Source: Kutzneria kofuensis
Lineage (GTDB): Bacteria > Actinomycetota > Actinomycetes > Mycobacteriales > Pseudonocardiaceae
Direction of reading: 5' to 3'
DNA length: 64,000 nucleotides
Assembly (NCBI RefSeq): GCF_014203355.1
Contig: NZ_JACHIR010000001.1
Span: 6,078,038-6,142,037 of the forward strand
Shown here: in pieces, positions 51,619 through 60,639 of the stretch
Position numbering within the stretch: the first letter of the stretch is position 1
How the letters are laid out: each line of letters begins with the position of its first letter
The notes under the pieces: generated by a model
Seen by the model: the letters and a program-made list of their open reading frames with translations, nothing else
Database searches by the model: none
What the model was told of the DNA's origin: nothing
Position numbers and translations under genes: made by a program

Positions 51619-54600
51619 ATGCTGCGCGGTCTGGTCCTGGTCACGGCGGCGGTTTCGGCCCTTGCCCTGACTACCGCCGGTCCCTCTGCCGCCTCGGCGG
51701 CACCGCTGACCCCAACCCCCATAGGCACCTCCGCCCTCGGCGACCTGGTCGGCAGACCGACGCCGCCGCCGACCCGGCAGCCGGACTCGGTGCTCGTCGT
51801 CACCGACGGCACCGCGAAGTTCGGGGCCAATGCCAAGCCGGTGGACGGCGTGCCGAACACGACCGTGGTGCACGTCGACGGCGACGCCGAGAAGGCGGCG
51901 CAGGAACTGCGCAAGCAGCCGGGAGTTCGCTTCGCTGAGCCGAACCGTGCCGTCGGCGGCATGAGTTCCGGCTCGATGCCAGCGCCGAACTGGGCCGGCA
52001 GCCTGCCGGTCAAGGGCCCCGACAACTACGGCGTCACCTCGTCGCTGCAGAGCTTCCTCAACGCCAACGGCGTCGATGCCCTTGGCGCCTACGACACCCT
52101 GGGTTCCCGCTACGGCCAGCTGCCCGGCACGGGCGAGATCATCACCAACGTCAGCAGCGGCGACCTCACCGACCAGACCACCGTCGTCAAGGACGGCCAG
52201 CGGTACCTCGACATCCCGTCCATGCCGCTGATCCCGACCTACGTCTCCACCGGTGACGGGCTGGACCCGGTGGCCACCACCACCGGCCAGGACGCGCAAC
52301 TGGCGGAGGTGCTGCTGGACTTCGCCGTGATGGCCCCGCTGCCGCACGACAAGCAACGCCCGGAGGCCGTGGGCAGCGGCTCGACCGACCTGCTCGGCAT
52401 CGCGCCGGGAGCGCAGTACCGGCTGGTGGTGCCGAACCAGGTGAGCGCCGACGGCATCGCCGAGGCGCTGCTGGCGGCGGCCCGGCAGAACCCGCGCCCC
52501 GACGTGATCACCGCCAGCCTCGGCTTCGGCGTCGACCAGTACGGCTTCGCCGGCCGCTACCTTGAGGACGACCCGATCCTGCAGTCGGTGGTGTCCACGA
52601 TCGTCCGTGACTACCACATCGTCGTCACCATCTCCTCCAACGACGGCACCCGGCTCTACACACCGGCGGCGGTCGGCCCCGACGGCGGCAGCACGCCGAC
52701 CGACCTGGCTCGCAAGGCATCCGAGACCACGGACATCAACGACGACGCCTTTTCCACGACCCCGAGCAAGGTGCTCGACAGCGGCGCCATCGCCGTCGGT
52801 GGCACCACGCTGGACGACACGCTGTCGCAGCCGGGCTCGGCCAACGGGACGTTCGCGACCACCCGCACCAACGGCGCGACCAACTACTCGTCCGGCTTCG
52901 GCGAGCGGATCGATGTTTCCGCGCCCGGTGACGGCATTCCCGCCTTCATCCACACGGACAACGGCAGCCCGCAGGCGGTGACGCCGGTGTTCAACGGCGG
53001 CACGTCCGCCTCCGCACCGCAGGTCGCTGCCGCCGCGGCGGTTGTGTTGCAGGCGGCTCGCATCGCCGGCAAGAAGCTCGACCCGGTCGACGTCCGCAAG
53101 GTGCTGCAGAAGACCGGCCGTCCGGTGGCGACCCCACCGCAGGTCGACCGGAAGCTCGACGTGGGCAACCAGATCGACGTCACGGCGGCGGTGGAGTCCT
53201 TGCTGCCCAAGGCGTCGAAGACGACGATCCAGCGGATCTCCGTCGCGCACCGGGTCACCTTCGGCAACCTCGGCGGCAACTTCACCGAGGCCACCGACCC
53301 GAACCGGATCGACCTGCAGACCAACGGCACGGGCGAGGGCCTGGTCGGCCCGGTGACCATCGGCGCGGACGTCACCGGCGCGCCGGCCGGGCGCAAGCTC
53401 GACTACGTGGTCACCGTCAACGGCGAGCAGTTCCACGCCGACCGACCGGCCGTGCGGATCACGCCAACGCAGCTGCTGCAGGCCGCCGGCCTGCCGGTGA
53501 TCGCCGCGACCGACCGGGCCGTGGATCTCACCTTCGAGGTGCGCGATGGCCACAAGGTGTTGGCATCGGCCAAGAAGACGCTGACCGTCGGCCCGACCGA
53601 CGGCACGTACGCCGAGGCGACCGCCCCGATCGCGCCGGCCACGGTGAAGCTGGGCGCACCGGTCACCGTGCACTACGACCTGACCGGCGTCCGCAACCCC
53701 AAGTCGCCGCAGCTGGTGGTGTCCTCGGTCGGCCACTGGAATCCGCTGAGCGCGCCGATCTTCTCCGCCGCGTACAAGGTTCCGCTGACCGGCACGTCCG
53801 GCGACGTCACGATCCCCGCCAGCGCCTTCGACGGCGGTGGCGGCCTCTACGGCATCGGCATCGTGCAGGACTCGACCAGCATTCACCCTCTCTACGGCGA
53901 ATTTGCGTCGGTCCGCGTTGATGGCGGCAGCGCCGACCACCGAGCCGCGGCCCCGACGTTCAACGACCAACTGCACAGCCTGACCGTCACCCGGGCGGCG
54001 CCGAACTTCACGGTCGACTACGACGTGCGCGGCGTTCCCGGCGCGACCGGCGCCGAGCTGGAGTTCTCCTCGCCCGCGCCGACGCTGTTCAACTCCTACA
54101 ACACCGTCACCAACGCCAACGGCACGCGGCCGGACGACGACGGCATTGACGGGCCATCGGCGGCCGTCCAGAAACTGCCCAGCCGCAACGGAACCGCGCA
54201 TCTCGACGCCACCAAGCTCGGCCTCGGGTTCTCGGACTCGTACAACGTGCGGGTGATCGCGCTCGGGCGCGACGGCAAGCCGGTCGGCCAGGCCGGCCCG
54301 ACCTCGTTCCTCGAACTGGACGACGGCATCGCGCCGGACGACACCGCGGTCGTCGACTTCGCCATCCAGGGCACGGATTCCGTGGTCGTCACCGACGACG
54401 GCAACGGGCATCAGGCCGTTCGCCGCTACGACCCGAGCACCGGCGCCTACGGCGCGGTTCTGACCACCGGCAGCGGCTACCAGCTCGCCGGTGTCGATCC
54501 GTCGTCGCACCGGGCGGCCGTGCTGCACGGCGCGGCCGTCGAGATCTACGACGTCCCGGCGGCGAAACTCGTTGGCACCGTGGCACTCGGCGACTACACG

Positions 54601-55356
54601 CCGATCGGTGGCCGTGTCGACGGCGTCCGGCACCGGGCGGCGATCCTGGTGCACCACAAGGGTGACAATGCCGACGCCGTCGTGTCGGTCGACCTCGCCA
54701 CCGCCACCGCCGGCCAGCCCATCGCCGCCGACAAGGGCGTGCCCGCCGGCACGTACTTCCTGATCGACGTCGATCAGAAGACGGGGCAGGTTTTCGTCGG
54801 CAAGGCCGGCGGCGGGCTGATCTGCTTCGCCGGCGGCGCCGGCCTGGTTGCCCGCGTCGACCTCGACACGGCGACCGTGACCGCCGCCGACCGGGCCGAC
54901 GGCTGCGCAGGTTCGCTCGCCGTCGACGACGGCACGAACACCGCGTACCAGCTGTCGTACCGGTCGGTCAGCGTCAACATCAACGGCACCAGCAACCTGA
55001 TCCCGGTCGCCGGCGACACTCTGGCTTCCGGCACGGGTATCGCCGTCCGGCAGCAGCCGTCGCTGACGCTTGCCGTCGACAGCGTGCACCACCTGGCGCT
55101 GGTCGCGTTCCAGACGCCGCCGGCGGTGCCGCAGTTCGGCGCGGTCGGCGGACTGATCTTCGACAACAACGCCACCAGCCAGGTGGCGGTCGTGGATCTG
55201 AGCACCGGCAAGACGGTGAACACGGTGCGGGGCATGAACTTCTCGCCGGGCCTCGTCGGCGCGGGCCCCGGTCGGGGCGTGCAGCTGGATCCGGCGACCC
55301 GGACCGGTTGGACGTTCTCCGGCGACATCCACCAGGTGCAGCAGTTCTCGTACTGA
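51619..55356 (+). CDS. Very large secreted S8 (subtilisin)-like protein with degenerate active site
   Basis: A 1245-residue exported protein. A signal peptide (to about residue 28) is followed by an I9-like propeptide segment (VRFAEPNRAVGG) and a subtilase-like domain. The Ser motif GGTSASAPQVA (about 459-469) and the oxyanion Asn in ISSNDGT are present, but no HGTHVA-type motif is found (GQDAQLAEVLLD stands there) and the Asp region reads IITNVSSGDLTD. The C-terminal 700 residues are beta-rich with a propeller-like end (VVDLSTGKTVNTVRG). It may be a pseudoprotease with a binding role. A GGGAGC ribosome site precedes ATG 51619. Confidence 0.78.
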   Translation: MLRGLVLVTAAVSALALTTAGPSAASAAPLTPTPIGTSALGDLVGRPTPPPTRQPDSVLVVTDGTAKFGANAKPVDGVPNTTVVHVDGDAEKAAQELRKQPGVRFAEPNRAVGGMSSGSMPAPNWAGSLPVKGPDNYGVTSSLQSFLNANGVDALGAYDTLGSRYGQLPGTGEIITNVSSGDLTDQTTVVKDGQRYLDIPSMPLIPTYVSTGDGLDPVATTTGQDAQLAEVLLDFAVMAPLPHDKQRPEAVGSGSTDLLGIAPGAQYRLVVPNQVSADGIAEALLAAARQNPRPDVITASLGFGVDQYGFAGRYLEDDPILQSVVSTIVRDYHIVVTISSNDGTRLYTPAAVGPDGGSTPTDLARKASETTDINDDAFSTTPSKVLDSGAIAVGGTTLDDTLSQPGSANGTFATTRTNGATNYSSGFGERIDVSAPGDGIPAFIHTDNGSPQAVTPVFNGGTSASAPQVAAAAAVVLQAARIAGKKLDPVDVRKVLQKTGRPVATPPQVDRKLDVGNQIDVTAAVESLLPKASKTTIQRISVAHRVTFGNLGGNFTEATDPNRIDLQTNGTGEGLVGPVTIGADVTGAPAGRKLDYVVTVNGEQFHADRPAVRITPTQLLQAAGLPVIAATDRAVDLTFEVRDGHKVLASAKKTLTVGPTDGTYAEATAPIAPATVKLGAPVTVHYDLTGVRNPKSPQLVVSSVGHWNPLSAPIFSAAYKVPLTGTSGDVTIPASAFDGGGGLYGIGIVQDSTSIHPLYGEFASVRVDGGSADHRAAAPTFNDQLHSLTVTRAAPNFTVDYDVRGVPGATGAELEFSSPAPTLFNSYNTVTNANGTRPDDDGIDGPSAAVQKLPSRNGTAHLDATKLGLGFSDSYNVRVIALGRDGKPVGQAGPTSFLELDDGIAPDDTAVVDFAIQGTDSVVVTDDGNGHQAVRRYDPSTGAYGAVLTTGSGYQLAGVDPSSHRAAVLHGAAVEIYDVPAAKLVGTVALGDYTPIGGRVDGVRHRAAILVHHKGDNADAVVSVDLATATAGQPIAADKGVPAGTYFLIDVDQKTGQVFVGKAGGGLICFAGGAGLVARVDLDTATVTAADRADGCAGSLAVDDGTNTAYQLSYRSVSVNINGTSNLIPVAGDTLASGTGIAVRQQPSLTLAVDSVHHLALVAFQTPPAVPQFGAVGGLIFDNNATSQVAVVDLSTGKTVNTVRGMNFSPGLVGAGPGRGVQLDPATRTGWTFSGDIHQVQQFSY

Positions 55357-55363
55357 GAAACAG

Positions 55364-55392
55364 AAAGGGCCGGGCAGATCGCCCGGCCCTTT
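55364..55392. terminator. Bidirectional terminator
   Basis: AAAGGGCCGGGC and GCCCGGCCCTTT form a perfect 12-bp stem with loop AGATC, bounded by AAA/TTT, between the converging S8 and chitinase genes. Confidence 0.85.
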
Positions 55393-55408
55393 CCTTCACC
55401 CCGTTACC

Positions 55409-57319
55409 TCAGCAAGCTCCGTTGTCGGTCCACACGTTCTGGCTGTTGGCCCCGGGGACGTCGCCCTGGGTCCACCACTTCGCGGTCCACTTGTGGCCGT
55501 TGTAGGAGACCACCGCACCGCCGTTGTACGGAGTCGACGCGCTCCACGCGGCCGGGCAGGTGCCGCCGCCGGGCGGGTTGGTCGTCGTCGTGCCGCCGCC
55601 GCTGCACGGACCGTTGTCGGTCCACACGTTCTGGCTGTTGGCCCCGGGGACGTCGCCCTGGGTCCACCACTTGGCCGTCCACTGGTGACCGTTGTAGGAC
55701 ACGACCGCGCCGCCGTTGTACGGGGTCGAGGCGTTCCACGCTGCGGCCGTGCAGCCGCCGCCACCCGGGGGAGTGGTCGTGGTGGTGGTGGTCGTCGTGG
55801 TCGTCGTGGTGGTGGTCGTGCTGGTCGGCGGGCCCGCGCAGCCCGGCGTGCTGGCCGCCAGGCCGTTCACCACGGAGTTGAACAGCGTCGACGCCGGGTC
55901 GAGGTCGTAGAGCGAGAACATCATCGCGCCGGCCAGGCCGTTGCAGTGGATGTAGTCGGTCCGCGCCTTGATCGACTGCGGCGAGGAGCCGCCGTAGAAG
56001 TTGGTGCCGTCGTAGAACCAGGCCGACTGGGTGGTCGGGTCGAAGAAGGTGTCCGCCGGGTTGTCCACGATCCCGGACAGTTCCTTGTACATCGCCACAC
56101 CCGGCACGTTGCCGCTGAGCGTCTTGCCGGCGGACGGGCCGCTCGCGCTCTGGTACAGGCCGTGGTTGGAGCCGGCCGGCACGCCCGTCCAGCCGCGGTA
56201 GTAGAACGGGATGCCCAGGGTCAGCTTGTTGGCCGGGAAGCCGCCCGGAATGCCGTAGGCGCTGGAACCCTTGGTGTAGGCCTTGATGATCGAGTCGGTG
56301 TTGTACTTCTCGGTGCCCGGCGGGATGGTGCCGGACGGGTCGCTCGGCGAGGGGTACAGCGGGTCCTGGAAGTTCGTCGGGCCCGTCGCGTCCCACGCGC
56401 CGTGCATGTCGTAGGTCATCGCGTCGGCGAAGTCCATGTACTGACCGATCTTGTCGGTCTGGATCTTCGCGATCTTGTCCTGGCCGCCGGGCAGGGCCGC
56501 GGACAGCGAGTAGTGCTTGCCCAGCCCGTCCAGCTGCGACCGGAACTCCGCCAGCAGCGCGGTGAAGTTCTGGGTGTCGCCTGCGCTGGTGTGGTTGCCC
56601 AGGTGACCGGCGGTCGACCCCGGGTACTCCCAGTCGATGTCGAAGCCGTCGAAGATGCCGGCCGCGCTGCCCGCGCCGCCGTAGCCGCCCTCCGAGGGCA
56701 GGTTGCCCTTGATGAACATGTCGATGCAGGAGCTGACGAACTTCTTGCGCGAGGAGTCGGTCGCCGCCGCGTCGGAGAAGTACTTCGAGTACGACCAGCC
56801 GCCCAGCGACAGCACGACCTTCAGGTTCGGGTGCCGCTTCTTCAGCTCCTGGAGCTGGTGGAAGTTGCCGACGATCGGCATGCCCCACGCGTCGGCCGTG
56901 CCGTCCACGCTGATGTCCGCGCCGAACGACTTCTGGTAGTCGGCGAACGCGTCGCCGGCGCCGTCACCGGCGTTGGGGTCGTTCTCGCCGCCCGGGTCCG
57001 GGTCGCTGGCCTTCGTCGCCTCGAAGCAGGTGAGGTTGGTGGGGTCGATGTTCTCGAAGTCGTAGATCAGGTAGTCGAGGTTGTTGGCGATCGCGTCGAC
57101 GTTCTTCAGGTAGTACGCGTTCTGGTAGATCGACCACTGGTCGAAGTACGCCACGCGCAGGCCGCCGGAGGACGCCGCGGCGGTCGCCGCCGCCGGGGTC
57201 ACCGCGATGGACTGGGGTTGCTGCTGCTGCGTCGCGCCCGCGCCGACAGCGGTGATGCTGCCGACCACGACGGTCGCGGCCGCCGCCGCGATCAGGGCCG
57301 TTCTCGCGGATAACTTCAT
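55409..57319 (-). CDS. GH18 chitinase with two C-terminal chitin-binding modules
   Basis: A 636-residue secreted enzyme. A signal peptide (about 1-28) precedes a GH18 barrel whose catalytic motif is DGFDIDWEYP (about 225-234), with LSLGGWSYSKYF as the second conserved strand and the insertion domain typical of subfamily A chitinases (MTYDMHGAWD). A poly-Thr linker follows (about 508-530), then two modules of the CBM5/12-type (PYNGGAVVSYNGH, WTAKWWTQGDVPG). It should cut chitin outside the cell. It lies 97 bp after the other chitinase gene, with a hairpin between them. Confidence 0.95.
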   Translation of the reverse strand: MKLSARTALIAAAAATVVVGSITAVGAGATQQQQPQSIAVTPAAATAAASSGGLRVAYFDQWSIYQNAYYLKNVDAIANNLDYLIYDFENIDPTNLTCFEATKASDPDPGGENDPNAGDGAGDAFADYQKSFGADISVDGTADAWGMPIVGNFHQLQELKKRHPNLKVVLSLGGWSYSKYFSDAAATDSSRKKFVSSCIDMFIKGNLPSEGGYGGAGSAAGIFDGFDIDWEYPGSTAGHLGNHTSAGDTQNFTALLAEFRSQLDGLGKHYSLSAALPGGQDKIAKIQTDKIGQYMDFADAMTYDMHGAWDATGPTNFQDPLYPSPSDPSGTIPPGTEKYNTDSIIKAYTKGSSAYGIPGGFPANKLTLGIPFYYRGWTGVPAGSNHGLYQSASGPSAGKTLSGNVPGVAMYKELSGIVDNPADTFFDPTTQSAWFYDGTNFYGGSSPQSIKARTDYIHCNGLAGAMMFSLYDLDPASTLFNSVVNGLAASTPGCAGPPTSTTTTTTTTTTTTTTTTPPGGGGCTAAAWNASTPYNGGAVVSYNGHQWTAKWWTQGDVPGANSQNVWTDNGPCSGGGTTTTNPPGGGTCPAAWSASTPYNGGAVVSYNGHKWTAKWWTQGDVPGANSQNVWTDNGAC

Positions 57320-57369
57320 CTGCAGGGGGCCTTCCGAGAGAGGGTGAAGAGCGGAAGTCGTTTGGTGCT

Positions 57370-57408
57370 CGCCGGCGGGCCGGGATCGGGGGCACCGACC
57401 CGCCGGCG
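57370..57408 (-). terminator. Hairpin between the two chitinase genes
   Basis: CGCCGGCGGG and CCCGCCGGCG pair over 10 bp around a 19-base loop, just past the stop of the upstream chitinase. It may terminate or attenuate transcription into the second chitinase gene. Confidence 0.6.
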
Positions 57409-57416
57409 AAAGCTAC

Positions 57417-58859
57417 TCAGCAAGCTCCGTTGTCGGTCCACACGTTCTGGCTGTTGGCCCCGGGGACGTCGCCCTGGGTCCACCACTTCGCGGTCCACTT
57501 GTGGCCGTTGTAGGAGACCACCGCACCGCCGTTGTACGGCGTGGAGGCGCTCCACGCGGCCGGGCAGGTGCCGCCGCCGGGCGGGTTCGTGGTGGTGGTT
57601 CCGCCGCCACCACCCGTGCACGCGCCGTTGTCGGTCCACACGTTCTGGCTGTTGGCTCCCGGAATGTCGCCCTGGGTCCACCACTTCGCCGTCCACTGGT
57701 GGCCGTTGTACGAGACGACCGCGCCGCCGTTGTACGGGGTCGAGGCGTTCCACGCCGCCGCCGTGCAGCTACCGCCGCCGCCCGGAGTCGTCGTGGTGGT
57801 CGTGGTGGTGGGCGGCGGGGACTGCGGCGGGGTCGCGCCGGCGAACCGCGTGGTGAACTTCGTGAAGTCCCAGTCGTTCTGCGTGACGTTGCTGCAGATG
57901 GCGTTGTCGGCGTTGGAGCCGCACTGCCGGTCCCGGTTGACCGACCAGAACGTGAACCGGCCCAGGCCGTGGCTGGTCGCGTAGTCGTACACGGTCTGGA
58001 AGTCGGCCTGGTAGAAGAACTCGCCGTTGTCCGACCGGCCGTTCATGCCGGAGAAGCCCTCGTGCGAGTACGCCGTCGCGCTGTCCCAGCCCATGTGGCT
58101 CATCAACAGGCCGTGCAGCGCCTCCAGCGCCGACACCTGCGCCGAACCGCCGGCGAAGCCGCCGTCGAACGGCATGATGGAGAAGTTGTTGGGGGAGAAG
58201 CCCAGCGCCTTGGACTTGTCCAGCAGCTGGGTGCCGAACCAGCCGGTGCCGGCGGCCGTGCCCGGCATCGTCACCGAGACGAACAGGCCGGGGTTGTTGG
58301 CCTGCAACGTCTTGGCCGCGCCCAGCTCGTTGTTGACCGCCGCGTCGTTCTCGTACTCCGGCTCCTCGAGGTCGAAGTCGATGGCGTGCAGCGAGTACTT
58401 GTCGATCACCTGCTGGTAGGCCGCGGCGGTGGCCGCCACGGTGCCGCAGGTCTGGCCGAGCTTGGTGCCGCCGTAGCCGCCGACCGAGACCGAGACGTCG
58501 CCGCCGGCGGCGCGGATCCGGCTGATCACGCCGGCCACCGCGGTGTCGGAGGAGACCGCGTTCTTGCCGTCCCAGGTGGGACTGCAACCGCCGCCGTCGG
58601 GGGCGAGGATGAAGGCGAGCTGGAATGCCTTCTGCCCGGTCGCCGCCATCACGACGGTCGGGTCCGGCGGGTTGTTGCTGACCGGCATCAGGTACGGCGC
58701 CGAGGCGTACCAGTTGTTGGACAGGGCATTCGGGGCCAATGCGGCGGCGGAAGCGGCCGTCTGGACCTGAGCCGTGCTGGCGTTGGCGGCCACGGCCGCG
58801 GCGACGCCCGCCACGGCGACCGCCGCCAACGCAGTCGCGGCGAGTCTGGCTCGCTGCAT
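57417..58859 (-). CDS. GH18 chitinase (ChiD-like) with two C-terminal chitin-binding modules
   Basis: A 480-residue secreted protein: signal peptide (about 1-35), GH18-type barrel with VSVSVGGYGG and the catalytic AIDFDLEEPE (Glu at about 163), poly-Thr linker and two CBM5/12-like modules nearly identical to those of the neighbouring chitinase. ATG 58859 has GAGGAGG five bases upstream; an ATG further up is unlikely. Two dre sites and a TTGACA -35 box stand upstream, so DasR-type repression is expected, relieved by amino-sugar phosphates. Confidence 0.92.
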   Translation of the reverse strand: MQRARLAATALAAVAVAGVAAAVAANASTAQVQTAASAAALAPNALSNNWYASAPYLMPVSNNPPDPTVVMAATGQKAFQLAFILAPDGGGCSPTWDGKNAVSSDTAVAGVISRIRAAGGDVSVSVGGYGGTKLGQTCGTVAATAAAYQQVIDKYSLHAIDFDLEEPEYENDAAVNNELGAAKTLQANNPGLFVSVTMPGTAAGTGWFGTQLLDKSKALGFSPNNFSIMPFDGGFAGGSAQVSALEALHGLLMSHMGWDSATAYSHEGFSGMNGRSDNGEFFYQADFQTVYDYATSHGLGRFTFWSVNRDRQCGSNADNAICSNVTQNDWDFTKFTTRFAGATPPQSPPPTTTTTTTTPGGGGSCTAAAWNASTPYNGGAVVSYNGHQWTAKWWTQGDIPGANSQNVWTDNGACTGGGGGTTTTNPPGGGTCPAAWSASTPYNGGAVVSYNGHKWTAKWWTQGDVPGANSQNVWTDNGAC

Positions 58860-58917
58860 ATGTCCTCCTCGTCGAAGGCACTGCATGTCATCTTTCGCCG
58901 GGCCCGGTGTTCAGAAA

Positions 58918-58933
58918 TGTGGACTAGACCATT
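58918..58933. promoter_or_regulatory. dre site 1 (DasR-type operator)
   Basis: TGTGGACTAGACCATT matches the dre consensus core TGGTCTAGACCA at 11 of 12 positions. It lies between the chitinase start and a TTGACA -35 box (minus strand 58944-58939), so bound repressor would block transcription. Confidence 0.8.
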
Positions 58934-58947
58934 GCGGGTGTCAAGGC

Positions 58948-58963
58948 TTTGGCCTAGACCACT
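58948..58963. promoter_or_regulatory. dre site 2 (DasR-type operator)
   Basis: TTTGGCCTAGACCACT also matches the core at 11 of 12 positions and lies 30 bp (about three turns) from site 1, directly upstream of the -35 box. Confidence 0.78.
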
Positions 58964-59017
58964 GCCCGGACATTTACCCGGCTACTCCGTTCGGCCCCCG
59001 CCATTGGTCGCAAAACG

Positions 59018-59048
59018 CCGCGAGGCCCGCCATCGGCGGGCCTCGCGG
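59018..59048 (-). terminator. Hairpin terminator after the GH27 gene
   Basis: CCGCGAGGCCCGCC and GGCGGGCCTCGCGG form a perfect 14-bp stem with a three-base loop, 17 bp past the stop codon. Confidence 0.82.
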
Positions 59049-59064
59049 GTTCGTCTCCGGACGG

Positions 59065-60408
59065 TCAGGGCCACACGGTCAGCAGCCGTGACGCGTGCGG
59101 CGCGAGGGTGGCGGAGAAGTTGTCGCGCACGACGCCAAGATTCTTGTGCGCCCAGAGATCGCGGACGAACGCGCTGTGCCGATGGGGTGCTAGATCGGTC
59201 CAGTTCGCCGTGACCGTCGCCGGCGCGTCACCGAGGTTGAACAGCGCCACGGTGTAGCTGCCGTTGTGGTTGTCGCTCACCCAGACCTGCTGCTTGGTCG
59301 CCTGCGACAGCGGGTGCGCCGCGTGTCCGGCCTGGTCGACCGCGAGCACCTCGTCATTGGTGATCATCTTGACGTCCTCGGGCACCAGCTTCGTCAGGTC
59401 GGTGCCCAGCAGCAGCGGCGAGGCCTCGATCGCCCACAGCGTCATCACCGACTGCTTCTCGTCCGGGGTGAGGCCGTCCGGCGCGCCGTTGCCGATCTCC
59501 AGCGAGTCGAGGTCGTTCCAGTGGCCCGGGCCGGCGAACGGCACCCACTTCGGCGCGTCGTCGAAGCGGAGCGACGCGCGCACCGCCCAGTTCGTCAGGC
59601 CGACACAATGTGAGTAGCACTCGATATCGCCCTCGATGCGCCAGCCGTTGCTGTACTTCGCCCACACCGCGGCGTTGTCGAAGCTGAGCGAGTTCGACAG
59701 TTCCAGGTGGATCGGCCGCCGCGTGTTGTCCAGGGCCTTGCGCCACTGCTGCATGTCGACCCGGTTGTCCGTGGCGACGCGGCCGCCGCCCGGGCCGACG
59801 AAGTCCATCTTGATGTAGTCGACTCCCCATGACGCCAACAGATCCGCCTGCGACTGCACGTAGGCGGCCGCGCCCGGCTTGCTGAAGTCCAGCTTGCCGG
59901 CGCCGTCCGCGGCCGTGTTGCCCGGCAGCGTCGGGTCGAGGACGTCCTCTACGTGGTAGGGCGTGCCCTTGATCGGCGAGTTCGCGTCCACCGCCGCCTT
60001 CGGCACGCCCGGCACCATGTAGATGCCGAACTTCAGGCCCAGCTTGTGCACGTACTGCGCCACTGCCGCCATGCCGTTGGGGAACTTGGTGGTGTTCCAC
60101 GTGCTGCGGCCGTACTCGTCCACGCCGGCCGTCCAGCCCGCGTCGATGTTGACGTACTTGTAGCCGTGGGCGGCGAGCTGGTCGTGCATGACCTTCGCCT
60201 GCGCCTCGATGATCGATTCGGAGATGTTGCCGCGCAACGAGCTCCAGCTGCTCCACCCCATCGGCGGGGTTCTGGCGATCGTCACCGGGTGGTGCCCCGG
60301 GGTGTTCCACGGTTCGTCGGGGGTCTGGGTCCGGGCGACCGCCTGGCCACCCGCCGCGAGCAGGGCGGCCGCGGTGAGCAGGGCCGCGCCGATCCGCCAC
60401 CTGGTCAT
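59065..60408 (-). CDS. Secreted GH27 alpha-galactosidase-like glycosidase
   Basis: A 447-residue exported enzyme. After the signal (about 1-27) the GH27 start PPMGWSSWSSLRGNISES is seen, then YKYVNIDAGW, GVDYIKMDFVG (nucleophile Asp at about 200) and WRIEGDIE (acid/base Asp at about 260), and a C-terminal beta domain. It should release terminal alpha-galactose (or alpha-GalNAc) from polymers. AAGGAGC precedes ATG 60408. A GATGTA/TACATC palindrome lies upstream. It could feed the galK/galE pathway in this window. Confidence 0.92.
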   Translation of the reverse strand: MTRWRIGAALLTAAALLAAGGQAVARTQTPDEPWNTPGHHPVTIARTPPMGWSSWSSLRGNISESIIEAQAKVMHDQLAAHGYKYVNIDAGWTAGVDEYGRSTWNTTKFPNGMAAVAQYVHKLGLKFGIYMVPGVPKAAVDANSPIKGTPYHVEDVLDPTLPGNTAADGAGKLDFSKPGAAAYVQSQADLLASWGVDYIKMDFVGPGGGRVATDNRVDMQQWRKALDNTRRPIHLELSNSLSFDNAAVWAKYSNGWRIEGDIECYSHCVGLTNWAVRASLRFDDAPKWVPFAGPGHWNDLDSLEIGNGAPDGLTPDEKQSVMTLWAIEASPLLLGTDLTKLVPEDVKMITNDEVLAVDQAGHAAHPLSQATKQQVWVSDNHNGSYTVALFNLGDAPATVTANWTDLAPHRHSAFVRDLWAHKNLGVVRDNFSATLAPHASRLLTVWP

Positions 60409-60486
60409 GCGTGCTCCTTCGTCGAAGGTGCCCGGCGGCGGACGGGTCATCGGGTGAATCCTCGTACCTCATCCGTGTTTCGGCAA

Positions 60487-60504
60487 GATGTACACGGTTA
60501 CATC
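60487..60504. promoter_or_regulatory. Operator candidate upstream of the GH27 gene
   Basis: GATGTA, six bases and TACATC form a perfect inverted repeat 78 bp upstream of ATG 60408 (minus strand). The regulator is unknown. Confidence 0.45.
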
Positions 60505-60639
60505 CGATGTTTTGCCTGGCTACGCTCGTTCAACCCGTGTGGGTTGCGGCGGTCACCAGGGCGGGCAGGCCCCGAAGCGCGCCTGCCCCACCCGTCTTCC
60601 TTACGATTCGGCACTGGTCTGTCGGAGGGGACGGTCGGA

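Noticed and set aside
51580-55332. Minus-strand open frame of about 1250 codons opposite the S8-like gene
   Set aside because: It is low-complexity Arg/Val/Gly-rich sequence produced by the high GC3 of the plus-strand gene, which has a signal peptide, recognisable motifs and a ribosome site.
55772-55825. Simple GTGGTGGTC-type repeats in the chitinase genes and at 7090-7155
   Set aside because: They encode poly-threonine linkers in exported proteins; they are not CRISPR or independent repeats.
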